Below, in pieces: positions 16,551 through 24,344 of a stretch of DNA of 34,865 bases. The translations under genes and the position numbers were made by a program. Source of the DNA: an uncultured Caulobacterales bacterium (GTDB lineage: Bacteria; Pseudomonadota; Alphaproteobacteria; Caulobacterales; Caulobacteraceae); contig CAIOJR010000102.1 in NCBI GenBank assembly GCA_903858685.1, positions 1 through 34,865 on the forward strand, written 5' to 3'. Below the pieces are notes generated by a model. The model did not search any database and was not told where the DNA came from. It was given only the letters and a program-made list of their open reading frames with translations. Positions within the stretch are counted from its first letter, which is position 1. Each line of letters begins with the position of its first letter.

Positions 16551-19381
16551 GAGGTCGCCTCGATCCGGCGGCTGCGACTGGCCTTTTCGGCATAGCTGAT
16601 CTGCCAGTCCACAGGACCATTGCCGCGCGACACCTGGACCGCCGTGACCTTGTATTCCGGACAGTTGGTGGCCCAGTCGGAGAAGTCCGTGGTGATCACA
16701 TTGGCCTGGGTCAGGGGGTGGTGGAAGGTGGTGTAGACCACGCCCGGCGCCACGCGATCGGTGATCTTCGCCCGTAGCGCCGTTTCACCCGCGCGGCTGG
16801 CCAGCTTCACCCAGTCGCCCGATTTGACGCCGCGCTCTTCGGCGTCGTGGGGGTGGATCTCCAGCAGGTCTTCCTCATGCCAGGCGGCGTTTTCAGTCCG
16901 GCGCGTCTGGGCTCCGACATTGTATTGCGACAGGATCCGTCCGGTGGTCAGAAGCAGTGGAAAGCGCGGCCCGACCTTTTCGTCGGTCGGCACATATTCG
17001 GTGACGACGAACCGACCCAGTCCGCGCACAAATCGCTCCATGTGCATCAGGGGCGTGCCCTCCGGCGCCGTCTCGTTGCACGGCCATTGGATCGATCCCA
17101 AAGCGTCGAGCCGGTCATAGCTGACGCCCGCGAAGGACGGCGTCAGGCGGGCGATCTCATCCATGATCTGCGAGGGATGCTGATAGTCCATGGGATAGCC
17201 CAGGGCGCGGGCCAGCATCTGGGTCACTTCCCAGTCGGCATAACCGTTTCTAGGGCTCATCACCCGGCGCACCCGCTGGATGCGGCGCTCGGCGTTGGTG
17301 AAGGTGCCGTCCTTCTCCAGGAAGGTCGAGCCGGGCAGGAAGACGTGCGCCAGATTGGCCGTCTCGTTCAGGAACAGGTCCTGCACCACCACGCATTCCA
17401 TGGCCGCCAGACCCGCCGCCACATGCTTGGTGTTGGGGTCGGACTGGAGGATGTCCTCGCCCTGAATATAGATCCCCTTGAACTCGCCCTCGATGGCGGC
17501 GTCCAGCATGTTGGGGATGCGAAGGCCGGGATCTGCGTCCAGGGTCACGCCCCAGTCGGCGCCGAACAGGTTGCGCGCGCCCTCGTCGGAGATGTGGCGA
17601 TAGCCGGACAGTTCGTGCGGGAAGCTGCCCATGTCGCACGCGCCCTGCACATTGTTCTGGCCGCGCAACGGGTTCACGCCCACGCCGGGTCTGCCGATAT
17701 TGCCCGTCGCCATGGCGAGGTTGGCGATGGCCATGACGGTGGTGGAGCCCTGGCTGTGCTCGGTCACGCCCAGACCGTAATAGATGGCGGCGTTGCCGCC
17801 TGTGGCGTAGAGGCGCGCCGCCGCGCGGACAGACTGCGCCGCCACGCCGGTGACCGCTTCAAGCGCTTCAGGACTGTTTTCCGGGCGCGCGACAAAGGCG
17901 GCCCAGTGCTGGAAGTCTTCCAGATCGCAGCGCTCGCGCACATAGGTCTCGTTCACCAGCCCCTCGGTCACGATCACATGGGCGATGGCGTCGAGCATGG
18001 CGACATTTGTGCCGGGCTTCAGGGCCAGATGATGGTCGGCGCGGATATGGGCCGACCTGACCAGATCAATCCGGCGCGGATCGATGACGATCAGCTTTGC
18101 ACCCTGCCTCAGTCGCTTCTTCATGCGCGATGCAAAGACGGGGTGGGCATCGGTCGGGTTGGCGCCCATGACCAGCATCACGTCGCAATGTTCCACAGAA
18201 TCGAAGTCCTGCGTGCCCGCCGAGGCGCCAAACGTGGTTTTCAGGCCATAACCGGTGGGCGAGTGACAGACCCGCGCGCAGGTGTCGACATTGTTGTTGT
18301 GGAACGCCGCGCGGATCAGCTTCTGCACCAGAAAGGTCTCTTCATTGGTGCAGCGGGACGAGGTGATGCCGCCGACCGAATCCTTGCCGTACTTGGCCTG
18401 GATTCGCCTGAACTCCGACGCCGTGTGGGATATGGCCTCGTCCCAGCTGACCACGGTCCAGGGATCGTCAGTCGAGGCGCGGATCATCGGCTCCAGCACC
18501 CGCTCGCGATGGGTGGCGTAGCCCCAGGCGAAGCGACCCTTGACGCAGGAATGCCCGCGATTGGCCTTGCCGTCCTTGTAGGGGACCATGCGGACCAGTT
18601 CCTCGCCGCGCATCTCGGCCTTGAAGGTGCAGCCGACCCCGCAATAGGCGCAGGTGGTGATGGCCGAATGCTCCGGTTGGCCGATCTCGATGACCTTGGT
18701 CTCGGTCAGGGTGGCGGTCGGGCAGGCCTGCACGCAGGCGCCGCAGGAGACACATTCGGAGCCCAGAAACAGTTCTGACTGGCCCGGTGACACGCGGGAG
18801 CCAAAACCGCGGCCGGCAATGGTCAGGGCGAAGGTCCCCTGTACGTCTTCGCACGCGCGAACGCAGCGCGAACAGACGATGCACTTGGCCGGGTCATAGG
18901 TGAAATAGGGGTTGGAGGCGTCAGTCGCCGCGTTCAGATGGTTGTGGCCCTGATAGCCGTAGCGCACCTCGCGCAGACCCACAGCGCCGGCCATATCCTG
19001 CAATTCGCAATCGCCATTGGCCGCGCAGGTCAGGCAATCGAGCGGGTGGTCGGAGATATAGAGCTCCATCACCCCCTTTCGCAGCTTGGCCAGCTTTGGC
19101 GTCTGGGTCGCGACGACCATGCCGTTGGCGACCGGCGTGGTGCACGAGGCCGGCGTTCCGGCCCGCCCCTCGATCTCCACCAGACACAGCCGGCACGAGC
19201 CGAACGCGTCCAGCATGTCGGTCGCGCACAGCTTGGGGATCTGCGTCCCCATCTGACCGGCCGCGCGCATGATGGAGGCGCCAGCGGGGACCGTGACCGC
19301 TTGCCCGTCAATTGTCAGGGTGACCGTCTCGGTCGCCACAGAGGCGGGCGTGCCAAAATCCTTTTCCGTGATCAGCGACAT
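16547..19381 (-). CDS. fdsA: NAD-dependent formate dehydrogenase, molybdopterin (alpha) subunit
   Basis: The 944-residue catalytic subunit oxidises formate to CO2 at a bis-MGD Mo or W centre. The N-terminal [2Fe-2S] domain has Cys52, Cys63, Cys66 and Cys80. A His/Cys [4Fe-4S] site follows (His112, Cys116, Cys119, Cys125), then two ferredoxin clusters (Cys167/170/173/177 and Cys210/213/216/220) and the Mo-domain cluster (Cys244/247/251/279). The active-site pair is Cys372-His373 in CARVCHSPTGYG, i.e. a Cys-ligated, not selenocysteine, enzyme. The C-terminal molybdopterin dinucleotide domain is complete (LLLTTGRILSQYNVGAQTRR). It starts 8 nt after fdsB. The electron route through FdsB/FdsG to NAD is established for this family. 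Confidence 0.96.
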   Translation of the reverse strand: MSLITEKDFGTPASVATETVTLTIDGQAVTVPAGASIMRAAGQMGTQIPKLCATDMLDAFGSCRLCLVEIEGRAGTPASCTTPVANGMVVATQTPKLAKLRKGVMELYISDHPLDCLTCAANGDCELQDMAGAVGLREVRYGYQGHNHLNAATDASNPYFTYDPAKCIVCSRCVRACEDVQGTFALTIAGRGFGSRVSPGQSELFLGSECVSCGACVQACPTATLTETKVIEIGQPEHSAITTCAYCGVGCTFKAEMRGEELVRMVPYKDGKANRGHSCVKGRFAWGYATHRERVLEPMIRASTDDPWTVVSWDEAISHTASEFRRIQAKYGKDSVGGITSSRCTNEETFLVQKLIRAAFHNNNVDTCARVCHSPTGYGLKTTFGASAGTQDFDSVEHCDVMLVMGANPTDAHPVFASRMKKRLRQGAKLIVIDPRRIDLVRSAHIRADHHLALKPGTNVAMLDAIAHVIVTEGLVNETYVRERCDLEDFQHWAAFVARPENSPEALEAVTGVAAQSVRAAARLYATGGNAAIYYGLGVTEHSQGSTTVMAIANLAMATGNIGRPGVGVNPLRGQNNVQGACDMGSFPHELSGYRHISDEGARNLFGADWGVTLDADPGLRIPNMLDAAIEGEFKGIYIQGEDILQSDPNTKHVAAGLAAMECVVVQDLFLNETANLAHVFLPGSTFLEKDGTFTNAERRIQRVRRVMSPRNGYADWEVTQMLARALGYPMDYQHPSQIMDEIARLTPSFAGVSYDRLDALGSIQWPCNETAPEGTPLMHMERFVRGLGRFVVTEYVPTDEKVGPRFPLLLTTGRILSQYNVGAQTRRTENAAWHEEDLLEIHPHDAEERGVKSGDWVKLASRAGETALRAKITDRVAPGVVYTTFHHPLTQANVITTDFSDWATNCPEYKVTAVQVSRGNGPVDWQISYAEKASRSRRIEATS

Positions 19382-19389
19382 GATGATGC

Positions 19390-20946
19390 CTACTCCGCCG
19401 CCTTAATGGAGGCTTGCGCCCCGAAATCTTCAGGGAAATGGGTGAGCGCGCTCATCACGGGATAGGGCGTGAATCCGCCCAGCGCGCACAGCGAACCGAA
19501 TTTCATCGTTTCGCACAGGTCCTCCAGCACCGCCAGATTAGCGGCGCGATCCTGGCCCGCGATGATACGGTCCAGCGTCTCCACGCCTCGGGTCGAGCCG
19601 ATCCGGCAGGGCGTGCACTTGCCGCAGCTTTCGATGGCGCAGAATTCCATGGCGAAACGGGCCTGACGGGCCATGTCGACCCTGTCATTGAAGACCACCA
19701 CGCCGCCATGGCCGATCAGGCCGCCGCGCTCAGTGAAGGCCTCGTAGTCAAAGGGCGTGTCGAACAGTTCGCGCGGGAAATAGGCGCCCAGCGGCCCGCC
19801 CACCTGCACAGCGCGCACGGCGCGGCCGGACAGGGTTCCCCCGCCAATATCGTCCACAAGATCGCCCAGGGTCACGCCGAACGGGGTCTCGAACAGCCCG
19901 CCATTGGCGATATCGCCCGCCAGCTGGATCGGCATGGTCCCGCGAGACCGGCCGACGCCAAAGTCGCGATAGGCGTCCGCCCCATTGGCCAGAATATAGG
20001 GCGCCGCCGCCAGGGACAGCACGTTGTTGATCACGGTCGGCTGGCCGAACAGGCCCTTGTGAGCGGGCAGGGGCGGCTTGGCGCGCACCTGACCGCGCTT
20101 GCCCTCGAGGCTTTCCAGAAGCGCCGTCTCCTCGCCGCAGACATAGGCGCCCGCGCCGACCCGCACCTCGATGTCAAAAGCGAAGCGCGTTCCCGCCACG
20201 GATGCGCCCAGAAGGCCGCCGCTCCGGGCGATTTCCAGCGCGCGGTTCAACATGCGGATGGCGAAGGGATATTCCGACCTGACATAGATGAACCCCAGGC
20301 TGGCCCCGACAGCATAGCCGCAGATCGCCATGCCCTCGATCAGGGTGAAGGGGTCCGCCTCCATCAACAGCCGGTCGGCGAAGGTGCCGGAATCGCCTTC
20401 ATCGGCATTGCAGACGACGTATTTCTGAGGCGCGGCGGCCTTGGCCACGGTGTCCCATTTCAGGCCGGTGGGAAAGCCGGCGCCGCCGCGGCCGCGCAGA
20501 CCGGACTGCTTTATCAGGTCGACCACCTGAGTGGGCGTGAGGGTAGTGGCCGCTTCTATCCCCGCCAGTCCGCCATGAGCGCGATAGTCGGCAAGGCTGA
20601 GAGGGTCGATCAGCCCCGCCCGGGCAAAGGTCAGCCGGGTCTGGCGCCGGAAGAAGGGCAGGGCGTCGGGCGAACCCAGTCGCAGCCGGTGCTCCGCGCC
20701 ATCAAGCAGCCCGGCGGCGACCAGACCGGCCACGTCTGACGGATCAACCGGGCCATAGCCGATGCGTCCCTGTGGCGTGTCCACCTCCACCAGGGTTTCC
20801 AGCTCGAACGCCCCGCGAGAGCCGTTGCGCACAATCTCGATGTCGCGGCCAAGACCGTGAGCAGCGAGCGTGATGGCGCTGGCGACTTGATCTGCGCCGA
20901 CCGCGACGGCAGCCATGTCGCAGGGGATATAGACCCGCTGGCTCAT
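19390..20946 (-). CDS. fdsB: NAD-dependent formate dehydrogenase, beta subunit (NuoF-like)
   Basis: The 518-residue diaphorase subunit carries FMN and the NAD site. Residues about 1-100 are an N-terminal thioredoxin-like extension characteristic of FdsB, followed by a NuoF-type core: NADH loop GLRGRGGAGFPTGLKWD (149-165), FMN region VCNADEGDSGTFADR (178-192), and [4Fe-4S] ligands Cys441, Cys444, Cys447 and Cys487 (ESCGKCTPCRIGSTRG). It receives electrons from FdsA and reduces NAD+. ATG at 20946 overlaps the fdsG stop by 4 nt (ATGA), so the fds genes form one operon. Confidence 0.95.
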   Translation of the reverse strand: MSQRVYIPCDMAAVAVGADQVASAITLAAHGLGRDIEIVRNGSRGAFELETLVEVDTPQGRIGYGPVDPSDVAGLVAAGLLDGAEHRLRLGSPDALPFFRRQTRLTFARAGLIDPLSLADYRAHGGLAGIEAATTLTPTQVVDLIKQSGLRGRGGAGFPTGLKWDTVAKAAAPQKYVVCNADEGDSGTFADRLLMEADPFTLIEGMAICGYAVGASLGFIYVRSEYPFAIRMLNRALEIARSGGLLGASVAGTRFAFDIEVRVGAGAYVCGEETALLESLEGKRGQVRAKPPLPAHKGLFGQPTVINNVLSLAAAPYILANGADAYRDFGVGRSRGTMPIQLAGDIANGGLFETPFGVTLGDLVDDIGGGTLSGRAVRAVQVGGPLGAYFPRELFDTPFDYEAFTERGGLIGHGGVVVFNDRVDMARQARFAMEFCAIESCGKCTPCRIGSTRGVETLDRIIAGQDRAANLAVLEDLCETMKFGSLCALGGFTPYPVMSALTHFPEDFGAQASIKAAE

Positions 20947-21407
20947 GCGAGCGCCTCCGCAATCAGACGCTCAAGCCGTTCGCCGGTGAGCCGCGCCACC
21001 GGCGTCTCATTGACCAGCGCGGCGGGGCCGGAGGCGCACAGGCCAAGACAATAGATTGGCTCCAGAGCCAGCGACCCGTCCGCGCTCGCGGCGCCCAGCG
21101 TCACGCCCAGTCCCTGTTCAAGCCGCGCGGCCGTGGCGTCTGAATCCCGCGCCTGGCAGGCCTCGGCCCGGCACAGCTTGATCACCTTGCGGGCGGGCGG
21201 GGTCTGGCGGAAGTCGGCATAGAAGGTGACCACGCCGTGCACCTCGGCGCGCGTCAGGTTGAGCGCCAGCGCGATCTGCGGCACGGCGTCCTTGGGGATA
21301 AAGCCGAAAGCATGCTGAACCTGATGTAAAATGGGCAGGAGCGCACCAGGGCGGGCCGCCTGGTCGGCCAAAATCGCCTGAAGCGTCGCTATCTCTTCGT
21401 CCCGCAA
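20943..21407 (-). CDS. fdsG: NAD-dependent formate dehydrogenase, gamma subunit (NuoE-like)
   Basis: The 154-residue subunit holds one [2Fe-2S] cluster through Cys79, Cys84, Cys120 and Cys124 (CRAEAC, then CLGLC), as in NuoE. The conserved LPILHQVQHAFGFIP and AEVHGVVTFYADF segments are intact. I place the start at a TTG (21407) because GGGAG lies 6 nt upstream and residues from RDEEIATLQ onward match the family. A longer TTG start at 21458 would add 17 unconserved, Arg/Trp-rich residues and would begin inside an inverted repeat. First gene of the fds operon, divergent from fdhD. Confidence 0.9.
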   Translation of the reverse strand: MRDEEIATLQAILADQAARPGALLPILHQVQHAFGFIPKDAVPQIALALNLTRAEVHGVVTFYADFRQTPPARKVIKLCRAEACQARDSDATAARLEQGLGVTLGAASADGSLALEPIYCLGLCASGPAALVNETPVARLTGERLERLIAEALA

Positions 21408-21424
21408 ACCAATCTCCCAAAGAC

Positions 21425-21460
21425 AGTTGCGCCGCCAGCGCCGAAATTCACGGCGCAACT
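21425..21460. promoter_or_regulatory. Inverted repeat between fdsG and fdhD, candidate operator
   Basis: AGTTGCGCCG (21425-21434) and CGGCGCAACT (21451-21460) form a perfect 10-bp dyad with a 16-nt spacer. It lies in the 114-nt region between the divergent fdsG (TTG 21407) and fdhD (ATG 21522) genes, and so could bind a regulator controlling both. It also argues against the longer fdsG start. No T-run follows either arm, so a terminator is unlikely. Confidence 0.6.
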
Positions 21461-21521
21461 CTACGCTGGAGATCGACTGTCATCAAATGCTGAGGCAAGG
21501 TCAGGCTTCGGGAGATACGCC

Positions 21522-22379
21522 ATGGCGACCGCGCCGGATGAAGCCGTCTACAATCCGGTGCTGAGACTTGCGTCCGACGCATGGCGCGACGGTGAATGGC
21601 GCAGGGTCGAACGGACAACGGCTGAAGAAGCGCCGGTGGCGCTGGTCTATGACGGCGCGACCGAGGCCGTCATGATGGCGACCCCGGCCGATCTGGAAGA
21701 CTTCGCCCTGGGCTTCAGTCTGAATGAGGGTCTGATCGCGACCCATGCGGATGTTCGGGCCATGCAGATCGCGCCGGGAGTTGACGGGATTGAAGCCCGT
21801 ATCTGGCTGACCCAGCCGCGCGGCGCGGATCTGTCGGCGCGACGCCGCACGCGCGCCGGGCCCACGGGCTGCGGCCTGTGCGGGGTGGACAGTCTGGCCG
21901 AAGCCAACCGCATGCGCTCGCGCATCGATTCGTCCATCGATTTCAAACTGACGGCGGGCGAGGTGCAGGCGGCCATGGCCAGTCTGGACGCAGCTCAGCC
22001 GCTGGGCGAGGCGACCCGCGCCGTCCATGCCGCCGGGTTCTGGACGCCTGCCCTGGGACTGGTCGCCGTGCGGGAGGATGTCGGGCGCCACAATGCCCTG
22101 GACAAGCTGGCGGGCGCATTGGCGCGACAGGGCGTTGCGCCCGCGCAGGGCGTGGTGCTTCTGACCAGCCGCGTGTCGGTGGAGATGGTGCAGAAGGTCG
22201 CGGCCATGGGCGCAACCGTGCTGATCGCCATATCCGCCCCAACCGCCCTGGCGATCCGCACAGCGAGCGCAGCAGGCCTGACCCTGATCGCCGTGGCGCG
22301 ACGAGACGGGTTCGAGGTCTTCACCGTGCCTCGGCGCATATTGGCGGAACCCATTCCGCACCCTAAGCTTCACACATGA
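21522..22379 (+). CDS. fdhD: Formate dehydrogenase accessory sulfurtransferase
   Basis: The 285-residue protein has the FdhD signature: Cys117 and Cys120 in TGCGLCGVDSL, plus the conserved RVHAAGFW-like AVHAAGFW, VREDVGRHNALDKLAG and LTSRVSVEMVQKVAAMGA. FdhD transfers sulfur from a cysteine desulfurase to the Mo/W-bis-MGD cofactor before insertion into formate dehydrogenase, so it is needed for FdsA activity. ATG at 21522 has CGGGAGA nearby. It runs opposite to fdsGBA-D from a shared intergenic region and overlaps the next gene by 4 nt. Confidence 0.95.
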   Translation: MATAPDEAVYNPVLRLASDAWRDGEWRRVERTTAEEAPVALVYDGATEAVMMATPADLEDFALGFSLNEGLIATHADVRAMQIAPGVDGIEARIWLTQPRGADLSARRRTRAGPTGCGLCGVDSLAEANRMRSRIDSSIDFKLTAGEVQAAMASLDAAQPLGEATRAVHAAGFWTPALGLVAVREDVGRHNALDKLAGALARQGVAPAQGVVLLTSRVSVEMVQKVAAMGATVLIAISAPTALAIRTASAAGLTLIAVARRDGFEVFTVPRRILAEPIPHPKLHT

Positions 22380-22858
22380 GTCAGACGCCCGATATCAAAA
22401 TCCGCCTGTTCCAGCCTGACGACGGCGAAGCCTTTCGGACGCTGAACGAAGCCTGGATCACCCGGCTGTTTGCCTTGGAGGACAGCGACCGCAAGGTGCT
22501 CGGAGATCCGCAAGGCATGATCATCGCGCGGGGCGGCCAGATCCTGATGGCGATTGCGGGCGACGAAGCGGTGGGCGCCGTGGCCTTGCAACGTGTCGAT
22601 GAGACCACGCTGGAGCTGGCCAAGATGACAGTCAGCGAGGCGCTGCGCGGAACAGGGCTGGGACGCAGACTGATGGAGGCCGCCATTGCTCAGGCGCGAG
22701 AAATGCGCGCGCAAAAACTCTATCTGGAAAGCAACACCAGCCTGAAGCCCGCGATCAGCCTCTATCAGGCGGTCGGATTTCGCACGCTTGTACCGGGGGA
22801 GGGCGGCGCCTCGCCCTATGCGCGGTGTGATATCCGCATGGAGCTGTCGCTCAACTGA
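22376..22858 (+). CDS. GNAT-family N-acetyltransferase
   Basis: The 160-residue protein has the acetyl-CoA-binding motif A (LAKMTVSEALRGTGLGRRLM, residues 81-100, with RGTGLG at 91-96) and motif B (LYLESNTSLKPAISLYQAVG). The acceptor is unknown; the fold family acetylates amines on small molecules or proteins. Its ATG overlaps the fdhD stop (ATGA), so it is co-translated with fdhD, although no role in formate metabolism is known to me. Confidence 0.87.
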   Translation: MSQTPDIKIRLFQPDDGEAFRTLNEAWITRLFALEDSDRKVLGDPQGMIIARGGQILMAIAGDEAVGAVALQRVDETTLELAKMTVSEALRGTGLGRRLMEAAIAQAREMRAQKLYLESNTSLKPAISLYQAVGFRTLVPGEGGASPYARCDIRMELSLN

Positions 22859-22860
22859 GG

Positions 22861-22905
22861 TGAAGCCTCGCCGCCACGCTCTGGCGAACGCAGCGGCGGC
22901 CTTCA
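22861..22905. terminator. Possible bidirectional hairpin between convergent genes
   Basis: TGAAG (22861-22865) and GCCGCC (22870-22875) pair with GGCGGC (22895-22900) and CTTCA (22901-22905). The result is an 11-bp interrupted stem exactly between the convergent ends of the GNAT and RcnB-like genes. No U-run follows in either direction, so any terminator function would not be canonical. Confidence 0.35.
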
Positions 22906-22913
22906 GATCCGGT

Positions 22914-23354
22914 TTAGTGCAGCAGGTCGCGCACGATGCGATCCACCAGACCGTCGCGGTCACGCACCAGGACGAAGCGGTCGGCGTAACGCACCCAGTG
23001 ATAGCCGCGACGCGGCGCCGTCAGGTGATAGTGGCGGTAATCGTCGATGATATAGCGGCGGTCAGACCAGTAGCCGTCGGGCATGTGATCGCCGCGACGC
23101 CATTGATGATCCCAGTCCACGCCGCGCTGCGACCATTCGTGGTTGAAGCCGTCGCGGTCGCCCCATTGGTTGGGCGCGCCGCGATTGTCGCGGTGATCAT
23201 CGCGGTTGTCGCGGTGATCGTCACGGCGGTCGCGATGGTCGTCGCGGTGGTCTCCCGGCTGTCCATAGTCCCGTGGGTCCGGATAGGACTGGGCTGACAC
23301 TGCGGCCGTACCCAGGAGGGAGAGGCCGACGGCAAAGATGGCTAAGCGCTTCAT
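22914..23354 (-). CDS. RcnB-like periplasmic protein
   Basis: The 146-residue protein has a cleavable signal peptide (1-21, ending VSAQS), a His/Asp/Arg-rich repeat region (35-60) and a C-terminal RcnB domain (about 92-146: RRYIIDDYRHYHLTAPRRGY, then HWVRYADRFVLV). RcnB in enterobacteria tunes nickel/cobalt efflux in the periplasm; many alphaproteobacterial relatives lack an assigned metal. The central heptads (DDHRDNR-like, three copies) could bind divalent metal, which is inference. ATG at 23354 has GGGAAGA upstream and a 12-bp palindrome a little further. It lies 141 nt downstream of fghA on the same strand. Confidence 0.82.
   Translation of the reverse strand: MKRLAIFAVGLSLLGTAAVSAQSYPDPRDYGQPGDHRDDHRDRRDDHRDNRDDHRDNRGAPNQWGDRDGFNHEWSQRGVDWDHQWRRGDHMPDGYWSDRRYIIDDYRHYHLTAPRRGYHWVRYADRFVLVRDRDGLVDRIVRDLLH
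23188..23250. repeat. Three 21-bp tandem repeats inside the RcnB-like gene
   Basis: Three consecutive 21-bp units (23188-23208, 23209-23229, 23230-23250), each of the form TCGCGgTGaTCg followed by a TCgCGGtgG-like half, encode heptads rich in His, Arg and Asp on the minus strand. The copies are imperfect, and the unit length keeps the reading frame, so copy-number change would lengthen or shorten the metal-binding-like region without breaking the gene. Confidence 0.75.
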
Positions 23355-23380
23355 AGATGTCTTCCCGCAAATTTGTTTGT

Positions 23381-23392
23381 TATAGCGCTATA
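23381..23392. promoter_or_regulatory. Palindrome TATAGCGCTATA upstream of the RcnB-like gene
   Basis: A perfect 12-bp palindrome lies 27-38 nt upstream of the ATG at 23354. Its core ATAGCGCTAT recurs at 30746-30755 upstream of the Rieske oxygenase gene. The CG-centred symmetric form resembles operators of LacI-type repressors, an analogy only. A second dyad GACAT-N4-ATGTC follows at 23410-23423. Confidence 0.5.
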
Positions 23393-23495
23393 GTTACGCT
23401 GGACGTTGCGACATTGCGATGTCCGAGGGTCAGACGCAAACAAACCGTTAGGGATGATCCTCAAATTTTCTTGAGCCGGGCGGAAGGTTAGCTGA

Positions 23496-24344
23496 TCACG
23501 CGCCCAGAATTGTGGCGTGATGGCCGATGTGATCATCGATGAAGGTCTGGATGAAGTAATAGCCGTGGTCGTAACCGGCATGGCGGCGGACAATGACCGG
23601 ACGTCCAGAGGCGGCGGATGCGGCCTCAAGGGCTTCAGGCTTGAGTTGCTCCGCCAGGAACGGGTCGGACAGGCCCTGATCGACAAGAATGGCGGGCCCG
23701 GCAGGGGCTTTCGCCAGAAGGGCGGATGCGTCGTGAGCCGCCCAGCTTGCCGCGTCCCCGCCCAGATAGCGCGTAAACGCCTTCTGCCCCCAGGGGCAGT
23801 CCACCGGATTGGAGATGGGCGCAAAGGCGGACAGGCTCTTGTACAGGTCCGGGCGCTTCAGGCCGAGGGTGATGGCGCCATGCCCGCCCATGGAATGCCC
23901 GAACAGGCCCTGACGCGCCAGATCGACGGGGAAGTTGGCCGCGACGGCGGCCTGCAGGTCGGTGGTAATGTAGGTCTGCATCTGGAAATGCTGCGACCAA
24001 GGCGCCTGAGTGGCGTCGATATAGAAGCCCGCGCTCTGACCAAAGTCCCATTCGTCCGGCGTGTCCGGCACGCCTTCACCGCGCGGGCTGGTGTCGGGCG
24101 CGATCAGGATGACCCCGGCTTCGGCGGCGGCGCGAAAGGCGCCTGCCTTGGTCATGAATGTGTCCGGCGTGCAGGTCAGGCCCGCCAGATAGGTCAGCAC
24201 GGGGCGGGGGCCGGATTTTGCAGCTTCAGGGATAAACGTCCCGAAGGTCATGGTGGTTCCGGTCGCGGCGGAGGCGTGTTTCCAAAATCCCGCGACGCCG
24301 CCGAAACAGCCGTGCTCTGACACGCGTTGAATAGAAGCGGTCAT
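23496..24344 (-). CDS. fghA: S-formylglutathione hydrolase
   Basis: The 282-residue esterase hydrolyses S-formylglutathione to formate and glutathione. The catalytic triad is visible: Ser151 in GHSMGGHGA, Asp227 in DQGLSDPFL and His260 in GYDHGYYFIQTFIDDHIGHH. Length and the opening SEHGCFGGVAGFWKHAS match FghA/FrmB/esterase D. Its ATG shares one base with the stop of the formaldehyde dehydrogenase gene (TGATG), so the two are coupled. It completes formaldehyde oxidation to formate, which the FDS complex encoded nearby can oxidise further. Confidence 0.95.
   Translation of the reverse strand: MTASIQRVSEHGCFGGVAGFWKHASAATGTTMTFGTFIPEAAKSGPRPVLTYLAGLTCTPDTFMTKAGAFRAAAEAGVILIAPDTSPRGEGVPDTPDEWDFGQSAGFYIDATQAPWSQHFQMQTYITTDLQAAVAANFPVDLARQGLFGHSMGGHGAITLGLKRPDLYKSLSAFAPISNPVDCPWGQKAFTRYLGGDAASWAAHDASALLAKAPAGPAILVDQGLSDPFLAEQLKPEALEAASAASGRPVIVRRHAGYDHGYYFIQTFIDDHIGHHATILGA

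Noticed and set aside
16847-18778. Long open frame (643 codons) antisense to fdsA
   Set aside because: It lies wholly opposite the strongly conserved fdsA gene, its translation shows no domain, and such frames are expected opposite GC-rich coding DNA.
19414-20739. Long open frame (441 codons) antisense to fdsB
   Set aside because: It mirrors the codon pattern of fdsB, has no recognisable motif and no own ribosome binding site.
21408-21458. Upstream 17-codon extension of fdsG from a TTG at 21458
   Set aside because: The added residues are Arg/Trp-rich and unlike the family, the start lies within an inverted repeat, and a better ribosome binding site precedes the TTG at 21407.
23188-23250. 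Three 21-bp repeats considered as a CRISPR array
   Set aside because: There are no unique spacers; the units are contiguous, imperfect and encode in-frame heptads of the RcnB-like protein.
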